From an uncultured Eubacteriales bacterium (GTDB taxonomy: Bacteria > Bacillota > Clostridia > Oscillospirales > Oscillospiraceae), in assembly GCA_900549545.1 (NCBI GenBank), contig URPA01000048.1:1-14096 (forward strand): a DNA stretch of 14,096 bases. The letters run 5' to 3'. A program made the position numbers and the translations under genes. The notes beneath the pieces are model-generated. The model saw only the letters and a program-made list of their open reading frames with translations, was not told the origin of the DNA and did no database searches. This document shows, piece by piece, positions 1-6,708 of this stretch (its first letter is position 1; the number at the start of each line of letters is the position of its first letter).

Positions 1-691
1 TCTTTTTGCGCTTTTTGTTCTCGGCGGCGGTTTCCTCGTCCAGCCCGTGCCGCCGGGAGGAGATGACCGCCGCGTGGGCAAAGGGGAAGGTGCAGCCTGC
101 GGTCAGGTGGCCGGGCAGCACCTGCACGATGCCTTTGGCCGGGCGCACGTCCCGGCTCATGCTCACGGAGTAGCCCTTGTCTGTCAGGTCCCGGGTCAGG
201 GCGGCGGCACCCTTGGGGGTGCCGGAGAAGAGGGTGATGGCATAGCCCTGGGCGATCAGCGGGTCAAGATCCTCCCGCAGGGAGGCCAGGTCGCCGCCCC
301 AGTTGGGGGCCGCAAAGGCCTCCACGTTGATGAGGTCTTTCAGCTTGAACTCGTTCATCCCCCGCAGGAAGTTCTCACACAGCAGGGTGCTCTGTTTCTG
401 GGCCGCGATGGCAAGGTCGTCCATGGTCTGGTAGAGCACGTCCAGCCCGGGGCAGAGCACGCCCTCCTCCAGCAGGCCGGTCAGCTCCTCGCCCCGGCGG
501 TAGTATTCTTCGGCAGGCCAGGTGTTGGGGTTATAGTAAAGCACCGTGATCTCAAAATACCGGCACAGCTTTTCCAGCACGGCGCTGGAACAGGGCCCGC
601 AGCAGGCGTGGAGCAGCAGCTTTGGCCGCTGCGGCCCCAGCGTTTTCAACACTTCGTCCATCTGCTGTGCAAAATTCAACTGTTTTGACAT
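1..691 (-). CDS. Chimeric frame: QueH N-terminus joined to internal Mfd segment (partial)
   Basis: Reading leftwards from ATG at 691 the frame stays open for 230 codons and leaves the window without a stop. Residues 1-65 look like epoxyqueuosine reductase QueH (DUF208, last step of queuosine synthesis), with the cysteine signature HACCGPCSS near residues 29-37 and YYNPNTWPAEEYYRR. From about residue 67 the protein instead matches the third domain of the transcription-repair coupling factor Mfd: GLLEEGVLCPG, FKLKDLI, WGGDLASLREDL, LFSGTPKGAAAL, then GHLTAGCTFPFAHAAVIS and a basic KKRKK tail, as found just before Mfd's RNA-polymerase-interacting domain. The second half of QueH is missing. I chose ATG 691 over ATG 700 because AAAGG lies 9 bases before 691 but directly abuts 700. 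The family calls are from remembered motifs; the join is probably an assembly artefact, so neither gene is complete. Confidence 0.75.
   Translation of the reverse strand, partial: MSKQLNFAQQMDEVLKTLGPQRPKLLLHACCGPCSSAVLEKLCRYFEITVLYYNPNTWPAEEYYRRGEELTGLLEEGVLCPGLDVLYQTMDDLAIAAQKQSTLLCENFLRGMNEFKLKDLINVEAFAAPNWGGDLASLREDLDPLIAQGYAITLFSGTPKGAAALTRDLTDKGYSVSMSRDVRPAKGIVQVLPGHLTAGCTFPFAHAAVISSRRHGLDEETAAENKKRKK
482..511 (-). other. Seam between queH-like and mfd-like sequence
   Basis: This is the codon range (residues about 61-70, EEYYRRGEEL) in which the frame starting at 691 changes from QueH-like to Mfd-like. The motif is acidic-aromatic-arginine rich and could occur in both families, so a short shared DNA word is a plausible joining point. 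The exact base cannot be fixed from the sequence alone. Confidence 0.6.
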
Positions 692-822
692 CGGTTTCAT
701 CCTTTGTTATACTTGCTTTGATTCAAATAGCTCCCTCCTGCTGCCTCGCCAAAAGAGCCGCAGCTGCCGGAAGGGGCATCCCGGTCATATTATATCACAT
801 TTTATCTAATAGGAGAACTGCG

Positions 823-1026
823 ATGACAAACGAGAAGATTGCCCGTATCAACGAGCTGGCAAAAAAGAGCAAGACCACCGGCCTGACCGATGCCGAAAAG
901 GCAGAGCAGCAGGCCCTGCGGCAGGAGTATGTTGCGGACGTAAAGGCCAGCCTGCGCGCCCAGCTGAACAACACCTCGATCAAAGAGCCGGATGGCACTG
1001 TGCACAAGCTGGGGAAGAAGAACTAA
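823..1026 (+). CDS. DUF896 / YnzC family small protein
   Basis: A 67-residue protein beginning MTNEKIARINELAKKSK, followed by LTDAEKAEQQALRQEYV and ending in an AQLNNTSIKEPDG segment. This order (KIARINELAKK, then EKAEQQ.LRQEY, then a short basic tail) is the signature of the UPF0291/DUF896 family, small two-helix cytoplasmic proteins common in Firmicutes and best known from B. subtilis YnzC. Their function is not well established. The start at 823 is set by AGGAGA at 811-816 with a 6-base gap; an upstream ATG at 622 in the same frame would add residues unrelated to the family. It is divergent from the QueH-like frame, with 131 bases between them in which I see an AT-rich patch near 788-800 but no convincing promoter pair. 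Confidence 0.88.
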   Translation: MTNEKIARINELAKKSKTTGLTDAEKAEQQALRQEYVADVKASLRAQLNNTSIKEPDGTVHKLGKKN

Positions 1027-1062
1027 AGCAGCATCACGAAGAGGAGCGCCCTGTGGATAATT

Positions 1063-1092
1063 GAGAGAAAAGTATTTCTTCCCTCTTTTTTT
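1063..1092 (+). terminator. Possible terminator after the DUF896 gene
   Basis: AGAAA (1066-1070) can pair with TTTCT (1075-1079) around an AGTA loop, and GAG (1063-1065) with CTC (1083-1085) across a 3-base bulge. Seven T residues follow at 1086-1092. The stem is weak and AT-rich, so the call rests mostly on the T run and on its position between a stop codon and the next promoter. Confidence 0.4.
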
Positions 1093-1119
1093 GTTCTGCG
1101 TTTCGTGCTATACTATAAT
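1091..1119 (+). promoter_or_regulatory. Likely sigma-A promoter for purA
   Basis: TTGTTC at 1091-1096 and a consensus TATAAT at 1114-1119 are separated by exactly 17 bases. An overlapping alternative minus-10, TATACT preceded by TGC, lies a few bases upstream. Transcription would start near 1126 and leave a leader of about 105 bases before purA. The leader contains a small GCGGA/TCCGC hairpin; I do not recognise a purine riboswitch in it. Confidence 0.65.
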
Positions 1120-1231
1120 TGTATTGTTGCGGACATTTCCGCGGGCGGTACAGATTCCCAAGGTGGCGTATCCCGGGCAAGGTGCACGGAAAAGGCTGTC
1201 TTTTGAAAAAATGATAAAGAGGTCATTTATT

Positions 1232-2512
1232 ATGCTTACTGCAATTACGGGTATCAACTGGGGCGATGAGGGCAAGGGCCGCATGGTCGATCTGATCAGC
1301 CAGGAGTATGACATCGTTGCACGGTATCAGGGCGGCAACAACGCAGGCCACACCGTGAAGAACGAGCGCGGCAAGTTCGTGCTGAACCTGCTGCCCTCCG
1401 GCATCCTGCGCCCCAACGTTGTCTGCGTGATGGGCAACGGTATGGTCATCGACCCGCACCATCTGGACGGCGAGATCAACAAGCTGCGGGAGCAGGGCAT
1501 CACCATCACCCCCGATAACCTGAAGATCTCCGACCGGGCCACCATCACCATGCCCTACCATGTGGATCAGGACGGCCTGGAAGAGGCCCGCCTGGCCAAG
1601 ACCGGCGCACAGTTCGGCTCCACCAAGCGCGGCATCGCCTACACTTACGGTGACAAGTACATGAAGAAGACCATCCGCATGGGTGATCTGCTGCATTGGG
1701 ACACCCTGCGCGAGCGTCTCGCGGGCATCCTCGAGTGGAAGAACCTGACCGTCACGGCCTACGGCCACGCCCCCATTGAGCTTGACGATATGATGGCATG
1801 GCTCGAGAAGTTCGGCAAGCCCTTCCTGCCCTACATCTGCGACACCACCGATTTTCTGGACAGCGCCATGCAAAACGGCAAGTCCATCATCTTTGAGGCT
1901 CAGCTTGGTGCGCTGAGAGATATTGAGTACGGAATCTACCCCTACACCTCCGCCTCCACCACGCTTGCCGCCTATGCCCCCACCGGCGCGGGCGTGCCCT
2001 TTGCCCGCATTGACGAGAGCATCGGCATCATGAAGGCCTATTCCAGCTGCGTGGGCGAAGGCCCCTTCACCTGCGAGATGTTCGGCGACGAGGCCGAGGC
2101 GCTGCGTGCTGCCGGCGGTGAGTACGGCGCCGCGACCGGCAGACCCCGCCGCGTGGGCGGCTTTGACGTTGTCGCCTCCCGTTACGGCGCGAAGATGCAG
2201 GGCTGCACCTACATCGCGCTGACAAAGCTGGATGTGCTCTCCTATATGGAGCAGATTCCCGTCTGCGTCGCTTATGAGCTCGACGGCAAGCGCATTGACC
2301 GCTTCCCCGCCGATATTGACGAGCTCAACGCCGCAAAGCCCGTCTATGAGTACCTCCCCGGCTTCCACTGCGATATCAGCGCCTGCCGCAAGGTGGAGGA
2401 CCTGCCTAAAGCAGCGCTTGATTACATCCGCTACATCGAGAAGGCCGTCAACTGCCCGATAAAGTATGTTTCCGTCGGCGCGGAGAGAGACGAATACATC
2501 ACCATGTTCTGA
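1232..2512 (+). CDS. purA: Adenylosuccinate synthetase
   Basis: A 426-residue cytoplasmic enzyme of the length usual for the family. It joins IMP and aspartate using GTP to make adenylosuccinate, the first step from IMP to AMP. The N-terminal loop GDEGKGR (Asp12) and NAGHT (His40) match the catalytic Asp13 and His41 of E. coli PurA. Further family motifs are GAATGRPRRVGGFD, IALTKLDVLSY, YEYLPGF and the C-terminal VSVGAERDEYI. The usual FEGAQG IMP-binding loop is replaced near residue 220 by FEAQLGALRDIEYG, followed by YPYTSAS; I believe this is a variant form found in Clostridia. The start at 1232 follows AAAGAGG with a 9-base gap; longer in-frame starts lie in the leader. Codon use shifts within the gene: almost only CTG and ATC before about 1700, mixed CTC/CTT and ATT after. 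guaA follows 61 bases downstream. Confidence 0.95.
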   Translation: MLTAITGINWGDEGKGRMVDLISQEYDIVARYQGGNNAGHTVKNERGKFVLNLLPSGILRPNVVCVMGNGMVIDPHHLDGEINKLREQGITITPDNLKISDRATITMPYHVDQDGLEEARLAKTGAQFGSTKRGIAYTYGDKYMKKTIRMGDLLHWDTLRERLAGILEWKNLTVTAYGHAPIELDDMMAWLEKFGKPFLPYICDTTDFLDSAMQNGKSIIFEAQLGALRDIEYGIYPYTSASTTLAAYAPTGAGVPFARIDESIGIMKAYSSCVGEGPFTCEMFGDEAEALRAAGGEYGAATGRPRRVGGFDVVASRYGAKMQGCTYIALTKLDVLSYMEQIPVCVAYELDGKRIDRFPADIDELNAAKPVYEYLPGFHCDISACRKVEDLPKAALDYIRYIEKAVNCPIKYVSVGAERDEYITMF

Positions 2513-2519
2513 TAGTTTT

Positions 2520-2560
2520 CAAACGCTGAATAAGCCGCCGCGCGGTTTATTCAGCGTTTG
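2520..2560 (+). repeat. Long intergenic hairpin between purA and guaA
   Basis: A perfect 14-bp inverted repeat, CAAACGCTGAATAA (2520-2533) with its complement at 2547-2560, continues inward through one G-T pair and CCG/CGG. The result is an 18-bp stem with a five-base loop (2538-2542). It ends only three bases before the GGAGG ribosome binding site of guaA (2564-2568). There is no T run on either side in either direction, so it is not a standard intrinsic terminator. It could affect guaA translation, mRNA processing or stability; that role is inference. Confidence 0.8.
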
Positions 2561-2573
2561 CACGGAGGCGTTT

Positions 2574-4115
2574 ATGGATAATCAGAAGGTTTTGATTCTG
2601 GATTTCGGCGGGCAGTATAACCAGCTTATCGCCCGCCGCGTCCGCGAGTGCGGCGTTTACTGCGAGGTTCACCCCTACGGCATGAGCCTTGAGGAGATCC
2701 GCCGCTTTGACCCCATCGGCATCATCTTCACCGGCGGCCCGAACAGTGTCTACGCCGCCGGCTCTCCCCACGCCGACAAGGGCGTTTATACGCTGGGTGT
2801 GCCCATCCTCGGCATATGCTACGGCTGCCAGCTCATCTCCTCGGAGCTGGGCGGCGAGGTCGTCGCCGCGCAGGAGGACACCGCCCGCGAGTACGGCAAG
2901 ACGCTCACCGAGTTTGACACCGGCTGCCGCCTGTTCAAGGGGCTGCCCGAGCAGAGCGTCACCTGGATGAGCCATGGCGACTACATGGCGAAGGTGCCCG
3001 AGGGCTTTTCGCTGGTCGCCCGCTCCGCCGCCTGCCCGAATGTCGCCATCTGCGACGAAAGCCGCGGCTTTTACGGGGTGCAGTTTCACCCGGAGGTGAA
3101 CCACACCGAGTACGGAAAGCACATGCTGCGAAACTTCCTCTTTGAGATTTGCCATGCCCGGGGCAACTGGACGATGGCCGACTACAAGCGCATCGCCATT
3201 GACAATGTCCGCGCGAAGGTCGGCGGCGGCAAGGTGCTGCTGGCGCTCTCCGGCGGGGTGGATTCCTCCGTCGCGGCGGCGCTGCTGGCCGAGGCCGTTG
3301 GCAGTCAGCTCACCTGTGTATTTGTCGACCACGGGCTTATGCGCAAGAACGAGGGGGACGAGGTGGAGGCCGCCTTCTCCCGCTGGGACATCAATTTTGT
3401 CCGCGTCAACGCAGAGGACCGCTTCCTGATAAAGCTCGCCGGAGTTACCGAGCCGGAGCACAAGCGCAAGATAATCGGCGAGGAGTTCATCCGCGTGTTC
3501 GAGGAGGAAGCGAAGAAGATAGGCGCTGTTGACTATCTGGTTCAGGGCACCATCTACCCCGATGTTATCGAGTCCGGCAAGGGCGACGCCGCCGTTATAA
3601 AGAGCCACCACAACGTGGGCGGCCTGCCCGACTATGTGGACTTCAAGGAGATCATTGAGCCGCTGCGCATGCTCTTTAAGGACGAAGTGCGCGCGCTCGG
3701 GCGTGAGCTGGGTCTGCCGGAGTATCTGGTCACGCGCCAGCCCTTCCCCGGCCCCGGTCTGGGCATCCGCGTCATTGGGGACATCACCAAGGAAAAGCTC
3801 GACATTCTGCGCGAGGCGGATTTCATCTTCCGCGACGAGATTGCCAAGGCCGGGCTTGAGAGCAGCATGAGCCAGTATTTTGCCGCCCTTACGAATATGC
3901 GCTCCGTGGGCGTCATGGGCGATGGGCGCACCTATGATTACGCCGTCGCTCTGCGCAGCGTCACTACTGACGATTTCATGACCGCTGACTGGACGCGCAT
4001 CCCCTATGAGCTGCTTGACCGCGTCTCCACCCGCATCGTAAACGAGGTGAAGGGCGTCAACCGCGTGCTGTACGACATCACCTCCAAGCCCCCCGCAACG
4101 GTGGAGTTTGAGTGA
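2574..4115 (+). CDS. guaA: GMP synthase (glutamine-hydrolysing)
   Basis: A 513-residue cytoplasmic enzyme that converts XMP to GMP with ATP and glutamine. The N-terminal half is a class I glutamine amidotransferase: ILDFGGQYNQLIARRVRE at the start, the nucleophile Cys82 in GICYGCQ, and the His172/Glu174 pair in FHPEVNHT. The second half is the ATP pyrophosphatase domain, with the PP-loop SGGVDSS at 226-232, then VQGTIYPDVIESG, KSHHNVGGLP and RQPFPGPGLGIRV, ending in the dimerisation segment with ITSKPPATVEFE. Length and domain order are normal and no key residue is missing. ATG 2574 follows GGAGG with a 5-base gap. It lies on the same strand as purA, 61 bases downstream, beyond the 18-bp hairpin, and a strong terminator follows. 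Confidence 0.97.
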   Translation: MDNQKVLILDFGGQYNQLIARRVRECGVYCEVHPYGMSLEEIRRFDPIGIIFTGGPNSVYAAGSPHADKGVYTLGVPILGICYGCQLISSELGGEVVAAQEDTAREYGKTLTEFDTGCRLFKGLPEQSVTWMSHGDYMAKVPEGFSLVARSAACPNVAICDESRGFYGVQFHPEVNHTEYGKHMLRNFLFEICHARGNWTMADYKRIAIDNVRAKVGGGKVLLALSGGVDSSVAAALLAEAVGSQLTCVFVDHGLMRKNEGDEVEAAFSRWDINFVRVNAEDRFLIKLAGVTEPEHKRKIIGEEFIRVFEEEAKKIGAVDYLVQGTIYPDVIESGKGDAAVIKSHHNVGGLPDYVDFKEIIEPLRMLFKDEVRALGRELGLPEYLVTRQPFPGPGLGIRVIGDITKEKLDILREADFIFRDEIAKAGLESSMSQYFAALTNMRSVGVMGDGRTYDYAVALRSVTTDDFMTADWTRIPYELLDRVSTRIVNEVKGVNRVLYDITSKPPATVEFE

Positions 4116-4130
4116 GGGGATTAATAAAAG

Positions 4131-4170
4131 CAGACCTTGGACAGGCTATGCTGCCCGGGGTCTGTTTTTT
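4131..4170 (+). terminator. Intrinsic terminator after guaA
   Basis: CAGACCTTGG (4131-4140) pairs with CCGGGGTCTG (4155-4164), with two G-T pairs, around a 14-base loop. Six T residues follow directly at 4165-4170. It starts 15 bases after the guaA stop codon. Confidence 0.85.
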
Positions 4171-4222
4171 GTATGCGGCGCAGCTTCAGCCGTCTCCCGT
4201 TTCGCCAAATTCTGCTTCCTTA

Positions 4223-4251
4223 TTGTAAAAACCGGCGTTCTATGCTAAAGT
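4223..4251 (+). promoter_or_regulatory. Possible promoter for the mscS-cutC operon
   Basis: TTGTAA (4223-4228) and TAAAGT (4246-4251) are 17 bases apart, and the minus-10 box carries an extended TGC just before it. Each box matches consensus at about four of six positions. It sits between the guaA terminator and the mscS start, where a promoter is expected. Confidence 0.4.
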
Positions 4252-4286
4252 TTAGCTGACCTCAGATAGAAAGGACGGGGACAAAA

Positions 4287-5105
4287 ATGGATGTTGCGGA
4301 ATATTTTGAAGATATATTGGACTTTCAGGTCGGGGCGTTTCGCCTGAGTCGGCTTTTGTCGGCGGTGCTGCTGGCGCTGATATGCCTGCTGTCGGTGAAG
4401 CTGCTGCTCAAGGCGGCGGACAAGCTGTTCGCGAAGCTCCATGTTGACCCGACGCTGCTGGGCATGCTGCGGGCGATTGTTAAAACGCTGCTGCTGGCAA
4501 TAGCGGTGCTCATCGTTCTGGGCTATCTCGGTATCCCCGTCACGTCGCTGGTGGCGCTGCTGTCGGTGGCCGGGCTTGCAATTTCGCTGAGCATTCAGAA
4601 CTTCCTCGGCAATGTGACCGGCGGCTTTCAGCTGCTCATCTCCCGCCCGTTCAAGGTGGGGGACTATGTCCTCGCCGGGGACTGCGAGGGCACTGTTCAC
4701 GAGATAGGCATGTTCTATACCAAGATTATGACCGCGGACAATAAGCTCATCCAGCTTCCTAACAGCACGGTGGTGTCCGCCAATATCACAAACTACACCC
4801 ATGAGCCCATGCGCCGGGTGAGCCTTACCGTGACGGCCTCCTACGACGCGCCGGTGGAGCGCGTAAAGCAAAGCCTGCTCTCCTCGGTCGGGCGCACGGC
4901 GGGCGTTCTCGATGACCCCGCGCCCTTCGCCCGCGTCAGCCAGTATAAGGACAGCGCGATTGAATACACCGTGCGCGTCTGGTGCAAGACTGAGGACTAC
5001 TGGGATGTGTATTATGACCTGCTTGAGGAGATAAAGGCGGGCTTTGAGCAGGACGGGGTAGAGATGAACTACCCCTACCTCAACGTGTGTATGCCCAAAC
5101 ACTGA
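4287..5105 (+). CDS. Small-conductance mechanosensitive channel, MscS family
   Basis: A 272-residue inner-membrane protein close in length to E. coli MscS (286). Hydrophobic segments lie near residues 20-42, 60-82 and 86-115. The third is the pore-lining helix with the family pattern SVAGLAISLSIQNFLGNVTG and leads into ISRPFKVGDYV, the start of the cytoplasmic beta domain. PNSTVVSANITNYTHEPMRR matches the beta-domain segment PNG..I.G.I.N.s.ep.RR. The remainder forms the C-terminal alpha/beta vestibule. Such channels open under membrane tension to release solutes on osmotic downshock. The start ATG 4287 follows an AAAGGACGGGG binding site. cutC begins 14 bases after the stop, so the two are probably co-transcribed. 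Confidence 0.93.
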   Translation: MDVAEYFEDILDFQVGAFRLSRLLSAVLLALICLLSVKLLLKAADKLFAKLHVDPTLLGMLRAIVKTLLLAIAVLIVLGYLGIPVTSLVALLSVAGLAISLSIQNFLGNVTGGFQLLISRPFKVGDYVLAGDCEGTVHEIGMFYTKIMTADNKLIQLPNSTVVSANITNYTHEPMRRVSLTVTASYDAPVERVKQSLLSSVGRTAGVLDDPAPFARVSQYKDSAIEYTVRVWCKTEDYWDVYYDLLEEIKAGFEQDGVEMNYPYLNVCMPKH

Positions 5106-5119
5106 AAGGACGGAGAACG

Positions 5120-5875
5120 ATGAAAAAGATTCTTCTTGAAGTCTGCTGCGGCAGCGCGGACGATGTTATTCAGGCGCACAAGGGCGGCGCGGACAGGGCC
5201 GAGCTCAACAGCGACCTGTTTCACGGCGGGCTTACCCCGACCGTCGGCTCGCTCATCGTTGCAAAGCGGGAGACGGGCATGAAAATTATGACCATGGTGC
5301 GCCCGCGCGAGGGCGGCTTTTGCTACACGGACGCGGAGTTTGCCGCCGCCGTGGAGGACGCAAAGCTCCTGCTGGCAAACGGGGCAGACGGGCTGGTTTT
5401 CGGCTTTCTGACCCCGGACGGGCACATTGACCTTGAGCGCAGCCGGATTCTGGCGGAGCTTGCGCTGGATGCCGGGAAGGAGGCCGTGTTCCACCGTGCG
5501 ATCGATGTCGTGCCGGACTGGAGAGAGGCGCTGGACGCGCTTATCTCGCTGAAGCTTACCCGCGTGCTCACAAGCGGGCAGTCCCCCGATGTTTCCCAGG
5601 CGACGGATGTTGTCCGCGAGATGATAGAATACGCCGCCGGGCGCATCCAGATTCTCCCCGGCGCGGGCATCACGCCGAAAAACTGCGCCCGCTTTGTGCG
5701 CGAGAGCGGCTGCACGCAGGTGCATATGGCGGCGCACCGCCCCTGCTATGACTACTCCGTCAACAATAACCGCGATATTTTTTACGGCGGCTGTCTCTAT
5801 CCCCCGGAGGACCGCTATCAGATGACCGATGCCGCCGTCATCGGCGACACCGTCGGCAGGCTTGGGGAGATTTGA
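5120..5875 (+). CDS. cutC: CutC family protein (copper homeostasis protein CutC)
   Basis: A 251-residue cytoplasmic TIM-barrel-type protein. The signature sequence is spread along the chain: LLEVCCGSADD at the N-terminus, GGADRAELNSDL, GGLTPTVGSL, MVRPREGGFCYTDAE, GADGLVFGFLTPDG, HRAIDVV, LTSGQSPD and LPGAGITPKN. CutC was first linked to copper tolerance in E. coli; its biochemical role in Firmicutes is not firmly settled, so the copper label is historical. ATG 5120 is preceded by AAAGGACGGAG. The next frame starts 5 bases after the stop (5880). No copper transporter or copper regulator lies nearby. Confidence 0.92.
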   Translation: MKKILLEVCCGSADDVIQAHKGGADRAELNSDLFHGGLTPTVGSLIVAKRETGMKIMTMVRPREGGFCYTDAEFAAAVEDAKLLLANGADGLVFGFLTPDGHIDLERSRILAELALDAGKEAVFHRAIDVVPDWREALDALISLKLTRVLTSGQSPDVSQATDVVREMIEYAAGRIQILPGAGITPKNCARFVRESGCTQVHMAAHRPCYDYSVNNNRDIFYGGCLYPPEDRYQMTDAAVIGDTVGRLGEI

Positions 5876-5879
5876 AAGC

Positions 5880-6338
5880 ATGGATTACACCCAAGATATG
5901 TGGCACACTGTGAGCAATCGGGATGAAACTGAAGCTTTCATGGAGCAGGTAGGTTATTTTCACGATTCCTGTATTAAAGAGCTGAAATATATCAGCGGGG
6001 CATATGTCAGCGACCGTTTATCAATGCAGGCGATAAATAATAAACGGGAGTTAAGCCTCATTATCCAGCGTCAATACGAAAACCCCTCTATGCTTGAGCT
6101 TCAGTTTGAGGAATTAAAATATTTGAAGCTTTTCCCCGTAGGGACAGAGTATACTTGCGAGATTTCAGGCGCGACCATGCTATGCTTGGACGGGTATATC
6201 TACTGGGCAGACAGCGACGAGCTGTGCGAGGACAATTTATCCGACTATGACGGTACTTTAATATGCGCAAAACGGATGAAATGGCGCGAGATAGATGGCT
6301 GCATGGGCAAGGACGAATTTTACCGCGCCGCAAAATAA
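5880..6338 (+). CDS. Hypothetical protein, 152 residues
   Basis: I do not assign a function. The frame starts 5 bases after the cutC stop, with GGGGAG about 12 bases upstream of ATG 5880. A shorter start at the internal Met21 (5940) is possible. The protein has no signal peptide or membrane segment and is acidic. Its centre reads GYFHDSCIKELKYISGAYV, followed by a beta-rich stretch with LELQFEELKYLKLFPVG and YTCEISGATM. This resembles small uncharacterised Clostridia proteins, some found near immunity-type genes, but I cannot name a family. Its codons are visibly more AT-rich than cutC (TTA, ATA, AAT), which suggests a different history from its neighbours. It is the last gene before a 470-base gene-free stretch. 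Confidence 0.7.
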   Translation: MDYTQDMWHTVSNRDETEAFMEQVGYFHDSCIKELKYISGAYVSDRLSMQAINNKRELSLIIQRQYENPSMLELQFEELKYLKLFPVGTEYTCEISGATMLCLDGYIYWADSDELCEDNLSDYDGTLICAKRMKWREIDGCMGKDEFYRAAK

Positions 6339-6374
6339 GGAATTATCCCGGTGAGAGCGTCACGCCCTTTCTTG

Positions 6375-6500
6375 CTTCCCCCATCGGGGGGAAGTGGCAA
6401 GCCGGGACGGCTTGACGATAGGGGGACGGTTTGCGTTGGAGTTAGATAAAGCAAGGCCCCCTTCAGTCTTGCCGCTTCGCGTCAAGCCAGCTCATCTCCG
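6375..6500 (+). mobile_element. MITE-like palindromic repeat element
   Basis: The left arm holds two perfect hairpins: CTTCCCCC/GGGGGAAG (6375-6394, ATCG loop) and CAAGCCG/CGGCTTG (6398-6414, GGA loop), followed by an AGGGGG tract. The right arm (about 6453-6500), read on the opposite strand, aligns with 6385-6434, sharing the GACxxxAGGGGG core and the GC-rich paired segment. Two arms each able to fold, in inverted orientation, with no coding capacity, are what a non-autonomous element or REP-type palindrome shows. Boundaries are approximate and I find no clear target duplication. Confidence 0.5.
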
Positions 6501-6543
6501 CGCTAAGAGCCGCAGCGTCAGGTGGAAGCAATTACATTCCTTT

Positions 6544-6578
6544 CCAAAACGCAAACGCTGCGCTGGTTTGCGTTTTGG
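6544..6578 (+). repeat. 13-bp perfect inverted repeat
   Basis: CCAAAACGCAAAC (6544-6556) is mirrored exactly by GTTTGCGTTTTGG (6566-6578) around a 9-base loop. No T run follows, so it is not a clear terminator. The surrounding bases to about 6660 contain further short GC-rich palindromes (for example GCGC..GCGC near 6618-6631) and no credible gene. Confidence 0.6.
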
Positions 6579-6708
6579 TTGTTAGAATTAGCGGTTGCGC
6601 TCCGAAACGCGCCTGCGGGCGCAGCCCCAAAGGGGGTGCCAAGATTGGTGGAAGTTCACTTTAACGCTTACGTTAAAAATAGTTACATCCAGGGGAGGCT
6701 TGATACGG

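Noticed and set aside
47..688. Long plus-strand open frame of 213 codons opposite the QueH-Mfd frame
   Set aside because: It is the antisense shadow of the minus-strand frame, rich in Gly, His and Gln as such shadows are, and shows no family motif.
692..822. Divergent promoters between the QueH-like frame and the DUF896 gene
   Set aside because: AT-rich minus-10-like boxes exist (TATTAT at 788-793; TATAAC on the minus strand near 707), but neither has a minus-35 box at a suitable distance.
1126..1231. Purine riboswitch in the purA leader
   Set aside because: The leader is long enough, but I see no conserved purine aptamer loops or three-way junction, only a 5-bp hairpin.
1223..2368. Minus-strand open frame of 381 codons across purA
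   Set aside because: Antisense shadow of purA in GC-rich DNA; the sense strand carries full PurA motifs.
2547..3611. Minus-strand open frame of 354 codons across guaA
   Set aside because: Antisense shadow of guaA with no recognisable domain.
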